This document shows, piece after piece, positions 1 to 9,450 of a stretch of 64,000 nucleotides of DNA. The DNA comes from CAYGFH01 sp964430295. Lineage in GTDB: Bacteria > Patescibacteriota > Microgenomatia > UBA10105 > UBA927. Position 1 is the stretch's first letter, and every line of letters starts with the position of its first letter. The stretch is from NCBI GenBank assembly GCA_964430295.1, contig CAYSEV010000002.1, positions 1 through 64,000 on the forward strand, in the 5' to 3' direction. Under the pieces are notes generated by a model that saw only the letters and a list, made by a program, of their open reading frames with translations, was not told the origin of the DNA and searched no databases. The translations under genes were made by a program, and so were the position numbers.

Positions 1-54
1 CCATTTAAGAAAACAATGGAAGATCTCCTCAATTACTGGCGGGAAAGAGTCTAA
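1..54 (+). CDS. 3' end of an upstream gene, possibly an NAD-dependent epimerase/dehydratase
   Basis: An open frame runs from the left edge to a TAA at 52-54 and encodes 17 residues ending in LLNYWRERV. It stops 11 bases before the next gene, in the same direction, as expected for the preceding gene of the operon. C-terminal tails of the type 'LLxYWRxR' occur in some extended short-chain dehydrogenases (sugar epimerases/dehydratases), which would fit the glycan locus. That family guess rests on a very short tail and is weak; the presence of a coding end is better supported than its identity. Confidence 0.4.
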   Translation, partial: PFKKTMEDLLNYWRERV

Positions 55-65
55 TTTTCGATTTT

Positions 66-1181
66 ATGAAATTGGTTATTATTCTCCCTACGTATAACGA
101 GAGGGAAAATATAGTGCGTCTGTTAGATCAGCTTCATGACATACTCCATGACGTCAAGGAGTATACTGTTGCTTATCTCGTAGTTGATGATACATCTCCT
201 GATGGTACAAAGGATGTAGTACTTGCATATCAGAAAACACATACAAGCGTATCAGTGATTTCCGGTAAAAAAGAAGGGCTTGGAAAAGCGCTTCTTCGAG
301 GTATGACACATGCAGTAGAGCATATGCAGGCAGATGTCATATTGCAAATGGATGCTGATTTATCTCATGATCCTAAAGCAATTCCCAAGTTTTTATCTGC
401 TATATCAAAAGGATCGGATTTTGTCATAGGGTGCAGATATATTAAAGGAGGCTCGATTCCTGATAATTGGGGGCTTCATAGAAAAATATTTAGCATCGTA
501 GCAAATTCAATTGTACGTTTCGGATTGGGAGTTCCTTCTATACATGACTGGACAGGCGGTTTTCGTGCCTTTAAAAAAGTGTATTTTGAAAAACTGCGAT
601 CTGAGATGGATGAGTTTAGCGGTTATGTGTTTCAGATTGCATTCTTACATAAATCTGTTTTACTAGGGGCAAAGGTTGCCGAAGTCCCTATACATTTTAC
701 GGACAGACGATTTGGAAGATCAAAAATTGTTCCATCTGAATACATACGAAAAGTCATGCTGTACGTAGCACGTTCACGAATCGCGAGTGTTCTTTCTCAT
801 AGTTTCTCAAAATTTATGGTGGTGGGGAGTATCGGTTTTATGATAAATACACTCGTGTTGGAGTTATTCGTGCTCCTTGGATTTCATCCAACTGTAGGGA
901 GTATGGTAGGCGCTGAATTTGCCATTATGTCAAATTATAAATTGAATAATTCCTGGACATTTAAAGATCGAAAGATAAATAAGGAAAACAGACTGAAAAA
1001 ATTTTTACAGTTTAATACAACATCACTTGGTGCTATGGCGTTTCAGGCTATAAGTGTCCAAGTAGGCACTCATTTTTATGGTGTAGATACGTATAGATGG
1101 TTTTATCTTATAGGCATTTTCCTTGGTCTCATTTGGAACTACATCATGTATTCTCGCGTAATCTGGAAGAGAAACGTATAA
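66..1181 (+). CDS. Polyprenyl-phosphate mannose synthase-like GT2 fused to a GtrA membrane domain
   Basis: 371 aa in two parts. Residues 1-240 are a Dpm1-type GT2 domain: PTYNERENI at 8-16, DDTSPDGT at 41-48 (nucleotide binding), QMDADLSHDP at 94-103 (metal-binding DAD), TGGFRAF at 163-169 and FTDRRFGRSK at 211-220. Such enzymes move a sugar, often mannose, from a nucleotide donor to polyprenyl phosphate on the cytosolic side. Residues 245-370 are a GtrA-like four-helix region with the family's N(Y/F)xxxxxWTF pattern at 290-299; GtrA proteins are thought to help turn lipid-linked sugars over. The fusion couples donor synthesis with possible flipping and would feed the many GT-C enzymes nearby. 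The sugar is not predictable from sequence. Confidence 0.87.
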   Translation: MKLVIILPTYNERENIVRLLDQLHDILHDVKEYTVAYLVVDDTSPDGTKDVVLAYQKTHTSVSVISGKKEGLGKALLRGMTHAVEHMQADVILQMDADLSHDPKAIPKFLSAISKGSDFVIGCRYIKGGSIPDNWGLHRKIFSIVANSIVRFGLGVPSIHDWTGGFRAFKKVYFEKLRSEMDEFSGYVFQIAFLHKSVLLGAKVAEVPIHFTDRRFGRSKIVPSEYIRKVMLYVARSRIASVLSHSFSKFMVVGSIGFMINTLVLELFVLLGFHPTVGSMVGAEFAIMSNYKLNNSWTFKDRKINKENRLKKFLQFNTTSLGAMAFQAISVQVGTHFYGVDTYRWFYLIGIFLGLIWNYIMYSRVIWKRNV

Positions 1182-1188
1182 TGTTATT

Positions 1189-2733
1189 ATGGCTGCATTT
1201 CTTCGGAGGATCTATCACAGTTGGCTCCCTCTCATATCAGTTCTACTTGTGGGTGCATATTTGCGATTATACAGAATAGCTGATTATCTGACGTTTTTAG
1301 GTGATGAAGGACGTGATGTTCTTATTGTGAAGCGGATGATTGTGGATGGAAAATGGACGCTCCTTGGTCCGACAGCATCAGTTGGCGGTTTTTACATGGG
1401 CCCGATATATTATTATTTTATGTTGCCGTTTCTCTGGGCGGCGAAGCTTGATCCTGTTGGACCGGCAATTATGGTCGCATTATTTGGCATTGCTACCATT
1501 TTGTTACTGTATAGATTCTGCAGCGAATATTTTGGTCGTTTTGCCGGTTTAGTTGCCTCATCGTTGTACGCTGTGTCACCGTTGGTTATTGCATATTCCC
1601 GATCGTCCTGGAATCCGAATATCGTGCCGTTTTTTTCAACACTTCTTATCTATATATGTTTAAAACTCATAGAACAAAAAAAGGTTCTGTATGCATTATA
1701 TATTGGCATAATATTGGGCATTGGCATACAACTACATTATACGTTTTTATTTTTGTTTCCGGTTGTCATCATATGGATAGTACTCTATGGGAGAAGCGTA
1801 ATTTTACCAAGTGTTCTATATGGTCTTGTAGGATTCATCATTGGATTTTCTCCATTTTTAGCATTTGAATTCAGGCACGAATTTACCAATTCAAAAGGCA
1901 TTTTGGCGTTCGTATTTGCGGGTAAAGATACAGGGTTTTCACTCGGGCATTTTATTTGGAATATCCAGGATGTATTTTTTAGACTATTTGGCAGATTGGT
2001 ACTACGCATCCCTGATGGCGGTTTATTTGACAAGCTCACATTTATGCAAAAACAGATGTGGACGTATAGCGTTTGGTTCTTTGCAGTTATTACTTCACTG
2101 GTCCCAATGTATGGATTTAAGAAACAAATCTATTCAAAGAAGCAAAGGTATTTTATTCATTTTATCTACATATGGATGCTTGTTGTTCTATGCCTGTTCG
2201 GCATTTATAAAAAATCGATTTATGATTACTATTTTGGGCTGTTTTTTGTGGTGCCATTTATATTCGTCGCAATTTCCCTGTCTGCTCTATGGATTAAAAA
2301 ATTTAATCTATGGATTATTGCAGTTTCATTGCTTTTAGGTCTATTGCTATTCAATTGGCAAGGGAGACCTTTTCAGTATGAGCCAAATAGACAATTACAA
2401 CAGGCAAAAACAATTGCGTCAGCTGTACTTGCAAAAACAGATGGAAAACCATTTAATTTTGCACTTGTCACGGGTGGTAATTCTGATCATGCATATAGAT
2501 ACTTTTTTGAAATATGGGGCAAAGCGCCAGTCACAATAGAAAATACAGCGGTTGATCCAGAGCGAAAAACAGTTACCGATCAATTACTCGTTGTTTGTGA
2601 AGATACGAATTGTGAGCCATTAGGGCATTCATTATGGGAGATATCAGGATTTGGCAGAGCGGAAATAGCTGGTATGTGGAATGTATCAGTTGTTAAAATA
2701 TACCGCTTAGTTCATTATGTTGAACACAAATAA
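1189..2733 (+). CDS. GT39/PMT-type GT-C glycosyltransferase
   Basis: 514 aa polytopic membrane protein with about 10-12 hydrophobic segments. The first extracytoplasmic loop carries GDEGRDVL (38-45), whose Asp-Glu pair matches the acidic catalytic/metal site of the ArnT/PMT_2 family, followed by MGPIYYY (70-76), typical of this superfamily. These enzymes take a sugar from polyprenyl phosphate and attach it to an acceptor on the outer face. A soluble C-terminal part of about 110 residues follows the last helices. It starts 7 bases after the GtrA-fused donor synthase, which suggests donor-acceptor coupling. Closest relative in the window is the protein at 37706 (same 'GRD...LTL(L/I)G' loop). 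Donor and acceptor unknown. Confidence 0.8.
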   Translation: MAAFLRRIYHSWLPLISVLLVGAYLRLYRIADYLTFLGDEGRDVLIVKRMIVDGKWTLLGPTASVGGFYMGPIYYYFMLPFLWAAKLDPVGPAIMVALFGIATILLLYRFCSEYFGRFAGLVASSLYAVSPLVIAYSRSSWNPNIVPFFSTLLIYICLKLIEQKKVLYALYIGIILGIGIQLHYTFLFLFPVVIIWIVLYGRSVILPSVLYGLVGFIIGFSPFLAFEFRHEFTNSKGILAFVFAGKDTGFSLGHFIWNIQDVFFRLFGRLVLRIPDGGLFDKLTFMQKQMWTYSVWFFAVITSLVPMYGFKKQIYSKKQRYFIHFIYIWMLVVLCLFGIYKKSIYDYYFGLFFVVPFIFVAISLSALWIKKFNLWIIAVSLLLGLLLFNWQGRPFQYEPNRQLQQAKTIASAVLAKTDGKPFNFALVTGGNSDHAYRYFFEIWGKAPVTIENTAVDPERKTVTDQLLVVCEDTNCEPLGHSLWEISGFGRAEIAGMWNVSVVKIYRLVHYVEHK

Positions 2734-2734
2734 T

Positions 2735-3496
2735 ATGACTACACCGTATCTATCAATTATCATTCCATCATACAACGAGGAAACAAATATCCGTTTGGGT
2801 TCACTGGAGAAAGTGGCTCGTTATTTGGAACATCAAGTCTACTCATGGGAGGTATTGATTATTGATGATGGTTCAACAGATGAAAGTGTCAAATTAATTG
2901 AGGAATTCGTACATGAAAACAAAGGATTTCGGCTGATTAAAAACCCGCATCAGGGTAAGGCTGCAACGGTGGTGACAGGGTTTATGAGAGCAAATGGATC
3001 TATTATACTTTTTTCTGATTTAGATCAGGCAACTCCTCTTAGGGAATTGGAGCACGTTTTGCCCTGGTTTGAGAAAGGTGCACATGTCGTGATTGGATCA
3101 AGACAGGGTAGACGTGAAGGAGCACCTCTTCTTCGGAAGATAATGGCGAAGGGATTTATGGTTCTTCGTACTGTTATTTTGGGGCTGCATGGCATATCCG
3201 ATACACAATGTGGATTTAAGGCATTTACCAGAGAAGCTGCGCGAAATATAGTAAAGCATTTATATATATACAGTCAGTCAAAAACCGTGAGTGGAGCTAT
3301 GGTAACGGCAGGATTTGATATCGAAATGCTTTTTGTTGCAAAAACGCTTGGATATGTTATCAAAGAAATTCCTGTGGAATGGCATTATGTTGAAACAAGG
3401 CGGGTAAATCCGATAAAAGATACAATTCAGGGAATTTCAGACATACTCACCATTCGCATGTATGCGTGGAAAGGTCGGTATGAACAAACGAAATAA
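2735..3496 (+). CDS. Alg5-like polyprenyl-phosphate glucosyltransferase (GT2)
   Basis: 253 aa from the preferred ATG at 2735, one base after the previous stop; an upstream ATG at 2717 would add six residues inside the previous gene. It has SIIIPSYNEE near the N-terminus, IDDGSTDES, DLDQATP in place of the usual DxD surroundings, VIGSR, and SDTQCGFKAF. DTQCGFK with an R-rich loop between is the signature of the dolichyl-phosphate beta-glucosyltransferase (DPG synthase/Alg5) branch rather than of Dpm1. Predicted role: make a polyprenyl-phosphate hexose donor for the GT-C enzymes. No membrane domain is visible. The next gene starts inside its 3' end. Confidence 0.8.
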   Translation: MTTPYLSIIIPSYNEETNIRLGSLEKVARYLEHQVYSWEVLIIDDGSTDESVKLIEEFVHENKGFRLIKNPHQGKAATVVTGFMRANGSIILFSDLDQATPLRELEHVLPWFEKGAHVVIGSRQGRREGAPLLRKIMAKGFMVLRTVILGLHGISDTQCGFKAFTREAARNIVKHLYIYSQSKTVSGAMVTAGFDIEMLFVAKTLGYVIKEIPVEWHYVETRRVNPIKDTIQGISDILTIRMYAWKGRYEQTK

Positions 3497-4649
3497 TACA
3501 CCTCAATCATCTCTCAAGAGGCAATGGCTTTTTCCTGTTATGTACGCTATAGTTTCAATTGTGTATGTGTTGTATTCATATACACAAATAGATTTAGGAC
3601 TTACCCTTTCAGGTTCGGGCATTATTGGCACATTACAACGACAGTTTCAGGAAGTCGGATTTTTTAATAGGCCACTTTCAACTGGTATATTTATCGGTAT
3701 TATTACTGCACTCTATGTATTGTATGGAGTGTTCTTGAGGCGTATTCATTCTAAGAAAATCCAGTTACGGGATTTTTGGTTTGTTTTAGGAATCATTACA
3801 GTATGCACTCTTATTGCATATCCGGCTTTTTCCTACGATTTTTTTAATTATCTGTTTACTGCAAAAACTGTACTCATCTATCATAAAAATCCCTACGTGG
3901 TTATCCCGCTACAATTCAGCGGGATAGATCCGTGGTTGGCATTTATGCACTGGACGCATTTGCCAAGTGCGTACACGCCATTGTGGATTATAACTACTCT
4001 TTTTCCATTTCTCTTTGGTTTCGGCAAATTAGCATTACTGATCATCAATCTAAAACTCTATATAACACTTGCATACATAGCAACAACAATAGGTATAGGC
4101 AAAATTCTAAAAAAACAGGGCGAATTGCAATCACTGTTTGGTATGGCAATTTTTGCATTAAATCCACTTGTTATTACAGAATGTCTTATCAGTCCGCATA
4201 ATGATGTCGTTATGATGGCTATCGTCATTTGGGCTATTGTGGCATACGAACAATCACGTATTTGGATGTCCTGGTTTTTACTTTCTCTATCGGTTGCTAT
4301 GAAACTTATGACACTTGCATTGGTTCCAGTTTTTTTCCTGAAATGGAACAAAAAAATTGCATTGATTTCTATGAGCATGGCTCTTATCGCGGTTCTATTT
4401 CAGCGTGAAGTTTTAACTTGGTACTGGGTATGGATCATCCCATTTATTGCATTACTACCGGAATATCCTGCACTCACAATTCTGAGTTCAGGTGCGTCTA
4501 TGGGATTACTTCTTCGATACGTTCCGTTTCTTGCTTTAGGTAATTGGGATGCACCGGCACCTACCATAAAATTTTGGGTTACTGTTGTGCCAATTTGTAT
4601 ATCATTATGTTTTGTTGTTGCTGGATATTTCAAAAAAGACGCTCACTGA
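3480..4649 (+). CDS. GT-C mannosyltransferase of the MptB/GT87-like type
   Basis: 389 aa from ATG 3480, with a GGAAAGG purine run just upstream; an ATG at 3462 is possible. It is a polytopic membrane protein. Conserved loop elements are YPAFSYDFFNY (114-124), HKNPYVVIP (135-143), a Tyr-Thr-Pro-Leu-Trp stretch, and NPLVITE...SPHND in the middle. This set is typical of polyprenyl-phosphomannose-dependent alpha-mannosyltransferases related to mycobacterial MptA/MptB and DUF2029 proteins. A clear paralog lies at 42271. It overlaps the Alg5-like gene by 17 bases and ends before a 53-base gap with a new promoter, so it probably closes a transcription unit that begins upstream of 66. Exact linkage formed is unknown. 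Confidence 0.68.
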   Translation: MNKRNNTPQSSLKRQWLFPVMYAIVSIVYVLYSYTQIDLGLTLSGSGIIGTLQRQFQEVGFFNRPLSTGIFIGIITALYVLYGVFLRRIHSKKIQLRDFWFVLGIITVCTLIAYPAFSYDFFNYLFTAKTVLIYHKNPYVVIPLQFSGIDPWLAFMHWTHLPSAYTPLWIITTLFPFLFGFGKLALLIINLKLYITLAYIATTIGIGKILKKQGELQSLFGMAIFALNPLVITECLISPHNDVVMMAIVIWAIVAYEQSRIWMSWFLLSLSVAMKLMTLALVPVFFLKWNKKIALISMSMALIAVLFQREVLTWYWVWIIPFIALLPEYPALTILSSGASMGLLLRYVPFLALGNWDAPAPTIKFWVTVVPICISLCFVVAGYFKKDAH

Positions 4650-4690
4650 TTTTTGGCTTCAAATGTTTGTTTTCCTGAGTCTCTGTACGG

Positions 4691-4696
4691 TATAAT
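4691..4696 (+). promoter_or_regulatory. TATAAT -10 box 6 bases before an ATG (leaderless promoter)
   Basis: A perfect TATAAT ends 6 bases before the ATG at 4703, in a 53-base gap after the stop at 4649. Transcription from this box would begin at or next to the start codon, giving an mRNA with no leader. A weak -35 candidate (TTGTTT at 4667-4672, 18-base spacing) lies upstream. No Shine-Dalgarno sequence is present. Confidence 0.6.
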
Positions 4697-4702
4697 GAGC
4701 AT

Positions 4703-6217
4703 ATGAAACGGTTATCTCATCTGTGGAAGTTCCCTGCATTCTGGCTGAGCTTTCTTTCGCTTCTCTATATTGCTCTGCGGATTACAAATCTGACTTCATT
4801 ACCCATATTTACCGATGAGGCCATTTACATCAGATGGTCACAGATAGGTGCAAACGATGCTTCCTGGAGGTTTATCTCATTGACAGATGGCAAACAGCCG
4901 TTATTTACATGGTTTATGATGGCAGCACTTCGCGTGATAAAAGATCCGCTTATTGCTGGTCGTGTTGTATCTGTTGTTTCAGGATTTTTCGGAATGATTG
5001 GTATGTATGTATTGGGACAAGAAGTGTTTAAACGTAAACGTATTGGGCTTATCGCAAGCTTTCTCTATGTGATTTCACCGTTTGCTCTTATGTATGATAG
5101 GCTCGCGATATATGATTCCTGGGTCAGTACTCTTTCTATATGGAATTTATATATAGCTATATTATTTGTCCGAAACGTCAGATTAGATATAGCGCTTATA
5201 TTCGGTATGACACTAGGCGTAGGGATGCTTAACAAAACATCTGCTTTTTTTAGTCTGTATCTGCTGCCATTTACACTCATTTTATTTGACTGGAAATCAA
5301 AGAATCTGAAAATAAGACTGGCAACATGGGTTGGATTAGCAAGTATTTCAGCTATCCTTTCACAGGTTATTTACAGTATATTACGGCTGTCTCCGTATTT
5401 TTATATTATTGCGCAAAAAAATACTATTTTTGTCTACCCGTTTAAGGAATGGATAACGCATCCATTTACTTTTTTTATTGGAAATCTTCATGGTGAATTC
5501 GATTGGCTTATACATTATCTTACCGTTCCATGGTGCATACTTATTGTTGTCTCATTTTTCTTTATACCGAAAAGAACTCTTGAAAAAGTTGTACTGATGT
5601 TATGGTGGATACTGCCATTTACAGCACTTGCTCTATTTGGAAAAGTTTTATATCCGCGATTTATTTTATTTATGGTGATGCCACTGATTCTTTTGGTGGC
5701 AGTTGCACTCCACGGCATCACCTCTACAATAAAACGTTACTCTGTACAATTACTTATTGTACTTATTTGTTGTGCTCAGGCACTTTGGATTTCCTGGAAA
5801 ATTCTGACAGATATAAAAACGGCACCAATTCCAAAATCGGATATAGGTCAACTTATTGGTGATTGGCCTTCAGGTTGGGGTGTGAAGGAAATTGTTACGG
5901 AACTGAATAAACAGTCCCATAATGGAAAATTAGCTGTATATACTGAAGGCACATTTGGACTTCTACCGTATGCACTGGAAATATATTTGCACGCGAATCC
6001 AAACATCGAAATCCATGGGGTTTGGCCACCATCAAAAACTTTACCGGTTGATATACTCGAAAAATCTCAATCAGTGTCGACATACTATATTACGAATCTT
6101 ACGCAGGAAAAACCGCAGTGGCCAATGGACTTGATACTTGAAGTGCAAAAAGGAATAAACACAAACTCGCATATTCGTCTGTATAAAATCTCAACTGTAT
6201 CTTCATCAAATAAATGA
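4703..6217 (+). CDS. GT39/PMT-type GT-C glycosyltransferase
   Basis: 504 aa polytopic membrane protein. FTDEAIYIRW (36-45) in the first outer loop holds the acidic Asp38-Glu39 pair of ArnT/PMT_2 enzymes, followed by DGKQPLF (62-68), which resembles the loop seen in many bacterial GT39 proteins. About 11 hydrophobic segments are followed by a soluble C-terminal domain (about 385-504). Likely transfers a sugar from polyprenyl phosphate to an extracytoplasmic acceptor. It is the first gene of a unit with its own leaderless promoter and overlaps the next gene by an ATGA. Specificity unknown. Confidence 0.8.
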   Translation: MKRLSHLWKFPAFWLSFLSLLYIALRITNLTSLPIFTDEAIYIRWSQIGANDASWRFISLTDGKQPLFTWFMMAALRVIKDPLIAGRVVSVVSGFFGMIGMYVLGQEVFKRKRIGLIASFLYVISPFALMYDRLAIYDSWVSTLSIWNLYIAILFVRNVRLDIALIFGMTLGVGMLNKTSAFFSLYLLPFTLILFDWKSKNLKIRLATWVGLASISAILSQVIYSILRLSPYFYIIAQKNTIFVYPFKEWITHPFTFFIGNLHGEFDWLIHYLTVPWCILIVVSFFFIPKRTLEKVVLMLWWILPFTALALFGKVLYPRFILFMVMPLILLVAVALHGITSTIKRYSVQLLIVLICCAQALWISWKILTDIKTAPIPKSDIGQLIGDWPSGWGVKEIVTELNKQSHNGKLAVYTEGTFGLLPYALEIYLHANPNIEIHGVWPPSKTLPVDILEKSQSVSTYYITNLTQEKPQWPMDLILEVQKGINTNSHIRLYKISTVSSSNK

Positions 6218-7755
6218 GGACTATGAAGAAATTTTTTTCGCAAACTATTGTTTGGGTTGTACTCATAATTCTCCTTGGTATCATTGTCATGTTACCTTTA
6301 TTTCGTCCGGGCTTTATCGTGACAGATGATGGGAATTGGATGGTCATACGCTTATCAGCGTTTTATCAAAGCCTTCGTGATGGGCAATTTCCTGTTCGTT
6401 TTTTAGGTCGTTTAAATTATAGTTTCGGATATCCTGTCGCAACCTTCCTGTACCCGGGATTCATGTATGTGGGTTCGCTGTTTCATGCTATTGGATTAAC
6501 ATTTCAACAATCAGTTGAGGCATTGTTAGTTCTCTCCATTATTGGCGGGGCTATCGGATCTTTTTTTTGGCTAAGGGTATATGCAGGTCCCTTACCAAGT
6601 TTCCTTGGGAGTATAGCTGTGTTGGTAAATCCATACCTTCTCTATGATGTGTATACACGTGGATCGGTAGGGGAAACACTCGCCATTGGAATATTTTTTT
6701 GGGTGCTGTATGCACTTGAATCTACCAACTTTTTACTTTATATCCCCCTTCTTTCATTTCTTCTTATCAGTCACAACACTGCAGCACTTTTTTGTATGAG
6801 TATTATTGTACTTATTATTGCCGTGAAAAATAGTGTTACTGCTATCAAGCCTACACTTATAGCGTGTGGTATCTCTGCTTTTTTTTGGATTCCGGCACTC
6901 ATTGAACGCAGGTTTGTATTATTTGATAGTGTTCAGGTGTCTAATCCGTTACATTACTTTCCGGCAAGTATGGAACTTCTGCTAAAAAGTGCACCGTTGG
7001 GGCTACTCTGTCTCGGTATACTCCTTTTTCAGTCGAAATTATACGAAAAAGAACGATCGCTTTTTTCATGGATACTTATCATCGCTGCATTCTTTGTCAG
7101 TCAACTGAGCAGTATTTTTTGGGGATCACGTATACTTCAGCTTCTTGTGCAATTTCCGTATAGACTCTTTTTATTTTGGATTGTTTCCGGTGCATGGATA
7201 ATTGCTTATATATCGGAAAGTTGGAAAAAAGTAGGAGTGATGTTGTCTGTACTATCGCTATGTTGGATGGGATATGGATCTATTGCATATTGGAATGCGG
7301 AGAGTGTTGTAAGAGATGATGGATATTTCAGTACGAATGAAGGAACGACGACGGTTGCAAATGAATACATGCCAAAATGGGTTTCTATACTCCCAAACAG
7401 ACGTACAGACGAACGCATAGAAGTGATAGAAGGAAATGTCCTGATTACTCCAATTCAGATCAACTCAAACAGAATATACGTAAAGCTTCATGCAAAAGAA
7501 GACAGTGAACTTCAAATCAATACGATATTTTATCCGGGTTGGGGAGCCATGATAGATGGGAGACCTATTTCTATTTCTTATAACAATAGTCAGGGCCTTA
7601 TGCGTTTGCCGCTCTTGACAGGGGATCATACGTTATTTATGGAATTCAGAGAAACAAGGAGCAGATTTGCAGCGGATATGCTGACACTTATATGTATCTT
7701 TACCTATATTGGTATGTATTTGATTCCTCACGTGCAAAAGAGGAGGGGTCATTAG
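6214..7755 (+). CDS. PTPS-related-type polytopic membrane protein, probable GT-C enzyme
   Basis: 513 aa with about 10-12 hydrophobic segments. It has TDDGNWMVIR (37-46), FGYPVATFLYP (71-81) and YTRGSVGE (147-154), the pattern of the '6-pyruvoyl-tetrahydropterin synthase-related' membrane family; the family name is historical and does not imply pterin chemistry. A C-terminal beta-rich stretch starts at FYPGWGAMIDG (439-449), continues to a GDH motif, and is followed by a last hydrophobic segment. A GT-C role is inferred from fold-like features and context. It overlaps the upstream gene by ATGA and is followed directly by a paralog. A second ATG at 6223 is a possible start. Confidence 0.65.
   Translation: MRTMKKFFSQTIVWVVLIILLGIIVMLPLFRPGFIVTDDGNWMVIRLSAFYQSLRDGQFPVRFLGRLNYSFGYPVATFLYPGFMYVGSLFHAIGLTFQQSVEALLVLSIIGGAIGSFFWLRVYAGPLPSFLGSIAVLVNPYLLYDVYTRGSVGETLAIGIFFWVLYALESTNFLLYIPLLSFLLISHNTAALFCMSIIVLIIAVKNSVTAIKPTLIACGISAFFWIPALIERRFVLFDSVQVSNPLHYFPASMELLLKSAPLGLLCLGILLFQSKLYEKERSLFSWILIIAAFFVSQLSSIFWGSRILQLLVQFPYRLFLFWIVSGAWIIAYISESWKKVGVMLSVLSLCWMGYGSIAYWNAESVVRDDGYFSTNEGTTTVANEYMPKWVSILPNRRTDERIEVIEGNVLITPIQINSNRIYVKLHAKEDSELQINTIFYPGWGAMIDGRPISISYNNSQGLMRLPLLTGDHTLFMEFRETRSRFAADMLTLICIFTYIGMYLIPHVQKRRGH
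7741..7748 (+). promoter_or_regulatory. Strong Shine-Dalgarno sequence
   Basis: AGGAGGGG lies 7 bases before the ATG at 7756, within the last codons of the preceding gene. It is one of the clearest ribosome binding sites in the window and shows that genes inside operons use SD initiation, in contrast to the leaderless first genes. Confidence 0.75.
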
Positions 7756-9450
7756 ATGAAATTTCCTAACATTAACAGATATTGGATAGGGCTTATCTTT
7801 TCGATGCTATTACTATGGTGGGCAGTCAAACCGCTTCTTAACAATGGGTACTTCCCTATGCACGATGATACACAGGTTGCCCGTGTGATTGCGATGGGTA
7901 GTGCACTTCGTGAATATCAGTTTCCTGTCCGCATGGTAGACGGATTAGGATATGGGTATGGGTATCCGATTTTTAACTTTTACTCACCACTTCCATATTA
8001 TGTCGGTGGAATTCTTTACGCCGTTGGTATAGATCCATTTGTATCAACCAAGATCATGTTCCTATTACCGATACTTTTTGGATGTGTGTTTCTCTATATG
8101 TTTCTTGCCCCTGCGTACGGTATAGCATCTGCTGTTATCGGAGCTCTTCTCTTTACATATGCACCATATCATGCGGTTCAACTATATGTTAGGGGATCCG
8201 TTGGAGAATATTGGGCTATCGCTTTTGTTCCTCTTCTTTTACTCTCTATAATGCGTATAACAACACATAAAACATATGATTGGCTCGCAGTGGGGTCATT
8301 ATCTATGGCTGCGATCATTACGTCTCACACAATTCTCTCGGTTCTTGTTTTGACGTTGTACATCCTATGCACCATACTATATTTTTTCTATCAGGTTAAT
8401 AGTAAAAAGTTAAAAGATATATCTTCGTATGTATCTATTATTTTGATGGTAGTAGGTGGACTTGGAGTATCTGCATTTTTTTGGTTACCAGCGTTTTTGG
8501 AAATGAAGTATACAGGAGTTTCATCAATGATAGCAGCTGCACCGACTGGGTTTTATGACCATTTTGTTTGTCTCTATCAGTTATGGGACTCACCATGGGG
8601 TTTCGGTGGATCTGCACCAGGATGTGTGAATGACGGAATGTCATTTAAATTAGGAAAAGTGCACATACTACTTATCTGTGTATCTCTTTGTGTATATTTA
8701 TGGAAACGATTTGTACATGCGAAAAAATATACTTCGTTTCAAATAATGATTGGAATAACGGCGCTTGTACTATCACTCTTTGGCGTAGTTGAATATTCAA
8801 CAGCTGTATGGAAGTTATTTCCATTCACTTCTGTTGTTCAATATCCATGGAGACTTCTTTCTGTCGCTATGCTTGCATCTGCAGTGGTAGGAGCCTATGG
8901 TATTTCATATATTTCAAACTCGAGACCCAGAATCCTCACAGCTCTAGTAGTGGGTATTGGCATTATTGCTATAAATGCTAAATTATTTGTTCCTAAATTT
9001 ATATTTACTCCGGATACGACAATTTTTTCAGCATCAGATATACAATTTCGTGTGTCAAAAATTTCGGATGAATATCTGCCTGATAGTCTTATAAAACCAA
9101 AATTAGCCAGTGATGTCCCGGGTGAAGTTCTAACAGCGGGGCCGGATTCCAGGATAACTATACAAACAAAAAAAAGTACATACATACAAGCTCAGATAGA
9201 ACAGTCAAAGACAGATGTCATCACACTGCAAAAAGCCGCATTTCCTGGGTGGCAATTTACTATAGATGGAAAATCTGTACAATCTGATACTATACATGGA
9301 TTGCCAGTGTTTACCCTGGAAAAAGGTAACCACACATTTGAGGCTGCATTTAAAGATACGCCTATTCGATCACAGAGTACTATAATAAGTGTCATGACAC
9401 TGATTTTATTGGGAGGATTATTGTTCTATGGACAAAAAACCAAAACTTAA
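7756..9450 (+). CDS. PTPS-related-type polytopic membrane protein, probable GT-C enzyme
   Basis: 564 aa, paralogous to the preceding gene. First outer loop FPMHDDTQVAR (33-43), GYGYGYPIFNFYSPLP (65-80) and YVRGSVGEYW (144-153) match the PTPS-related family; a strong SD fixes the start. The C-terminal part contains AFPGWQFTIDG followed by a GNH motif and a final hydrophobic helix, the same terminal module as in the paralogs at 6214, 30315, 39304 and 43413. It overlaps the next gene by 23 bases. Inferred role: transfer of lipid-linked sugars outside the membrane; no substrate can be named. Confidence 0.65.
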   Translation: MKFPNINRYWIGLIFSMLLLWWAVKPLLNNGYFPMHDDTQVARVIAMGSALREYQFPVRMVDGLGYGYGYPIFNFYSPLPYYVGGILYAVGIDPFVSTKIMFLLPILFGCVFLYMFLAPAYGIASAVIGALLFTYAPYHAVQLYVRGSVGEYWAIAFVPLLLLSIMRITTHKTYDWLAVGSLSMAAIITSHTILSVLVLTLYILCTILYFFYQVNSKKLKDISSYVSIILMVVGGLGVSAFFWLPAFLEMKYTGVSSMIAAAPTGFYDHFVCLYQLWDSPWGFGGSAPGCVNDGMSFKLGKVHILLICVSLCVYLWKRFVHAKKYTSFQIMIGITALVLSLFGVVEYSTAVWKLFPFTSVVQYPWRLLSVAMLASAVVGAYGISYISNSRPRILTALVVGIGIIAINAKLFVPKFIFTPDTTIFSASDIQFRVSKISDEYLPDSLIKPKLASDVPGEVLTAGPDSRITIQTKKSTYIQAQIEQSKTDVITLQKAAFPGWQFTIDGKSVQSDTIHGLPVFTLEKGNHTFEAAFKDTPIRSQSTIISVMTLILLGGLLFYGQKTKT

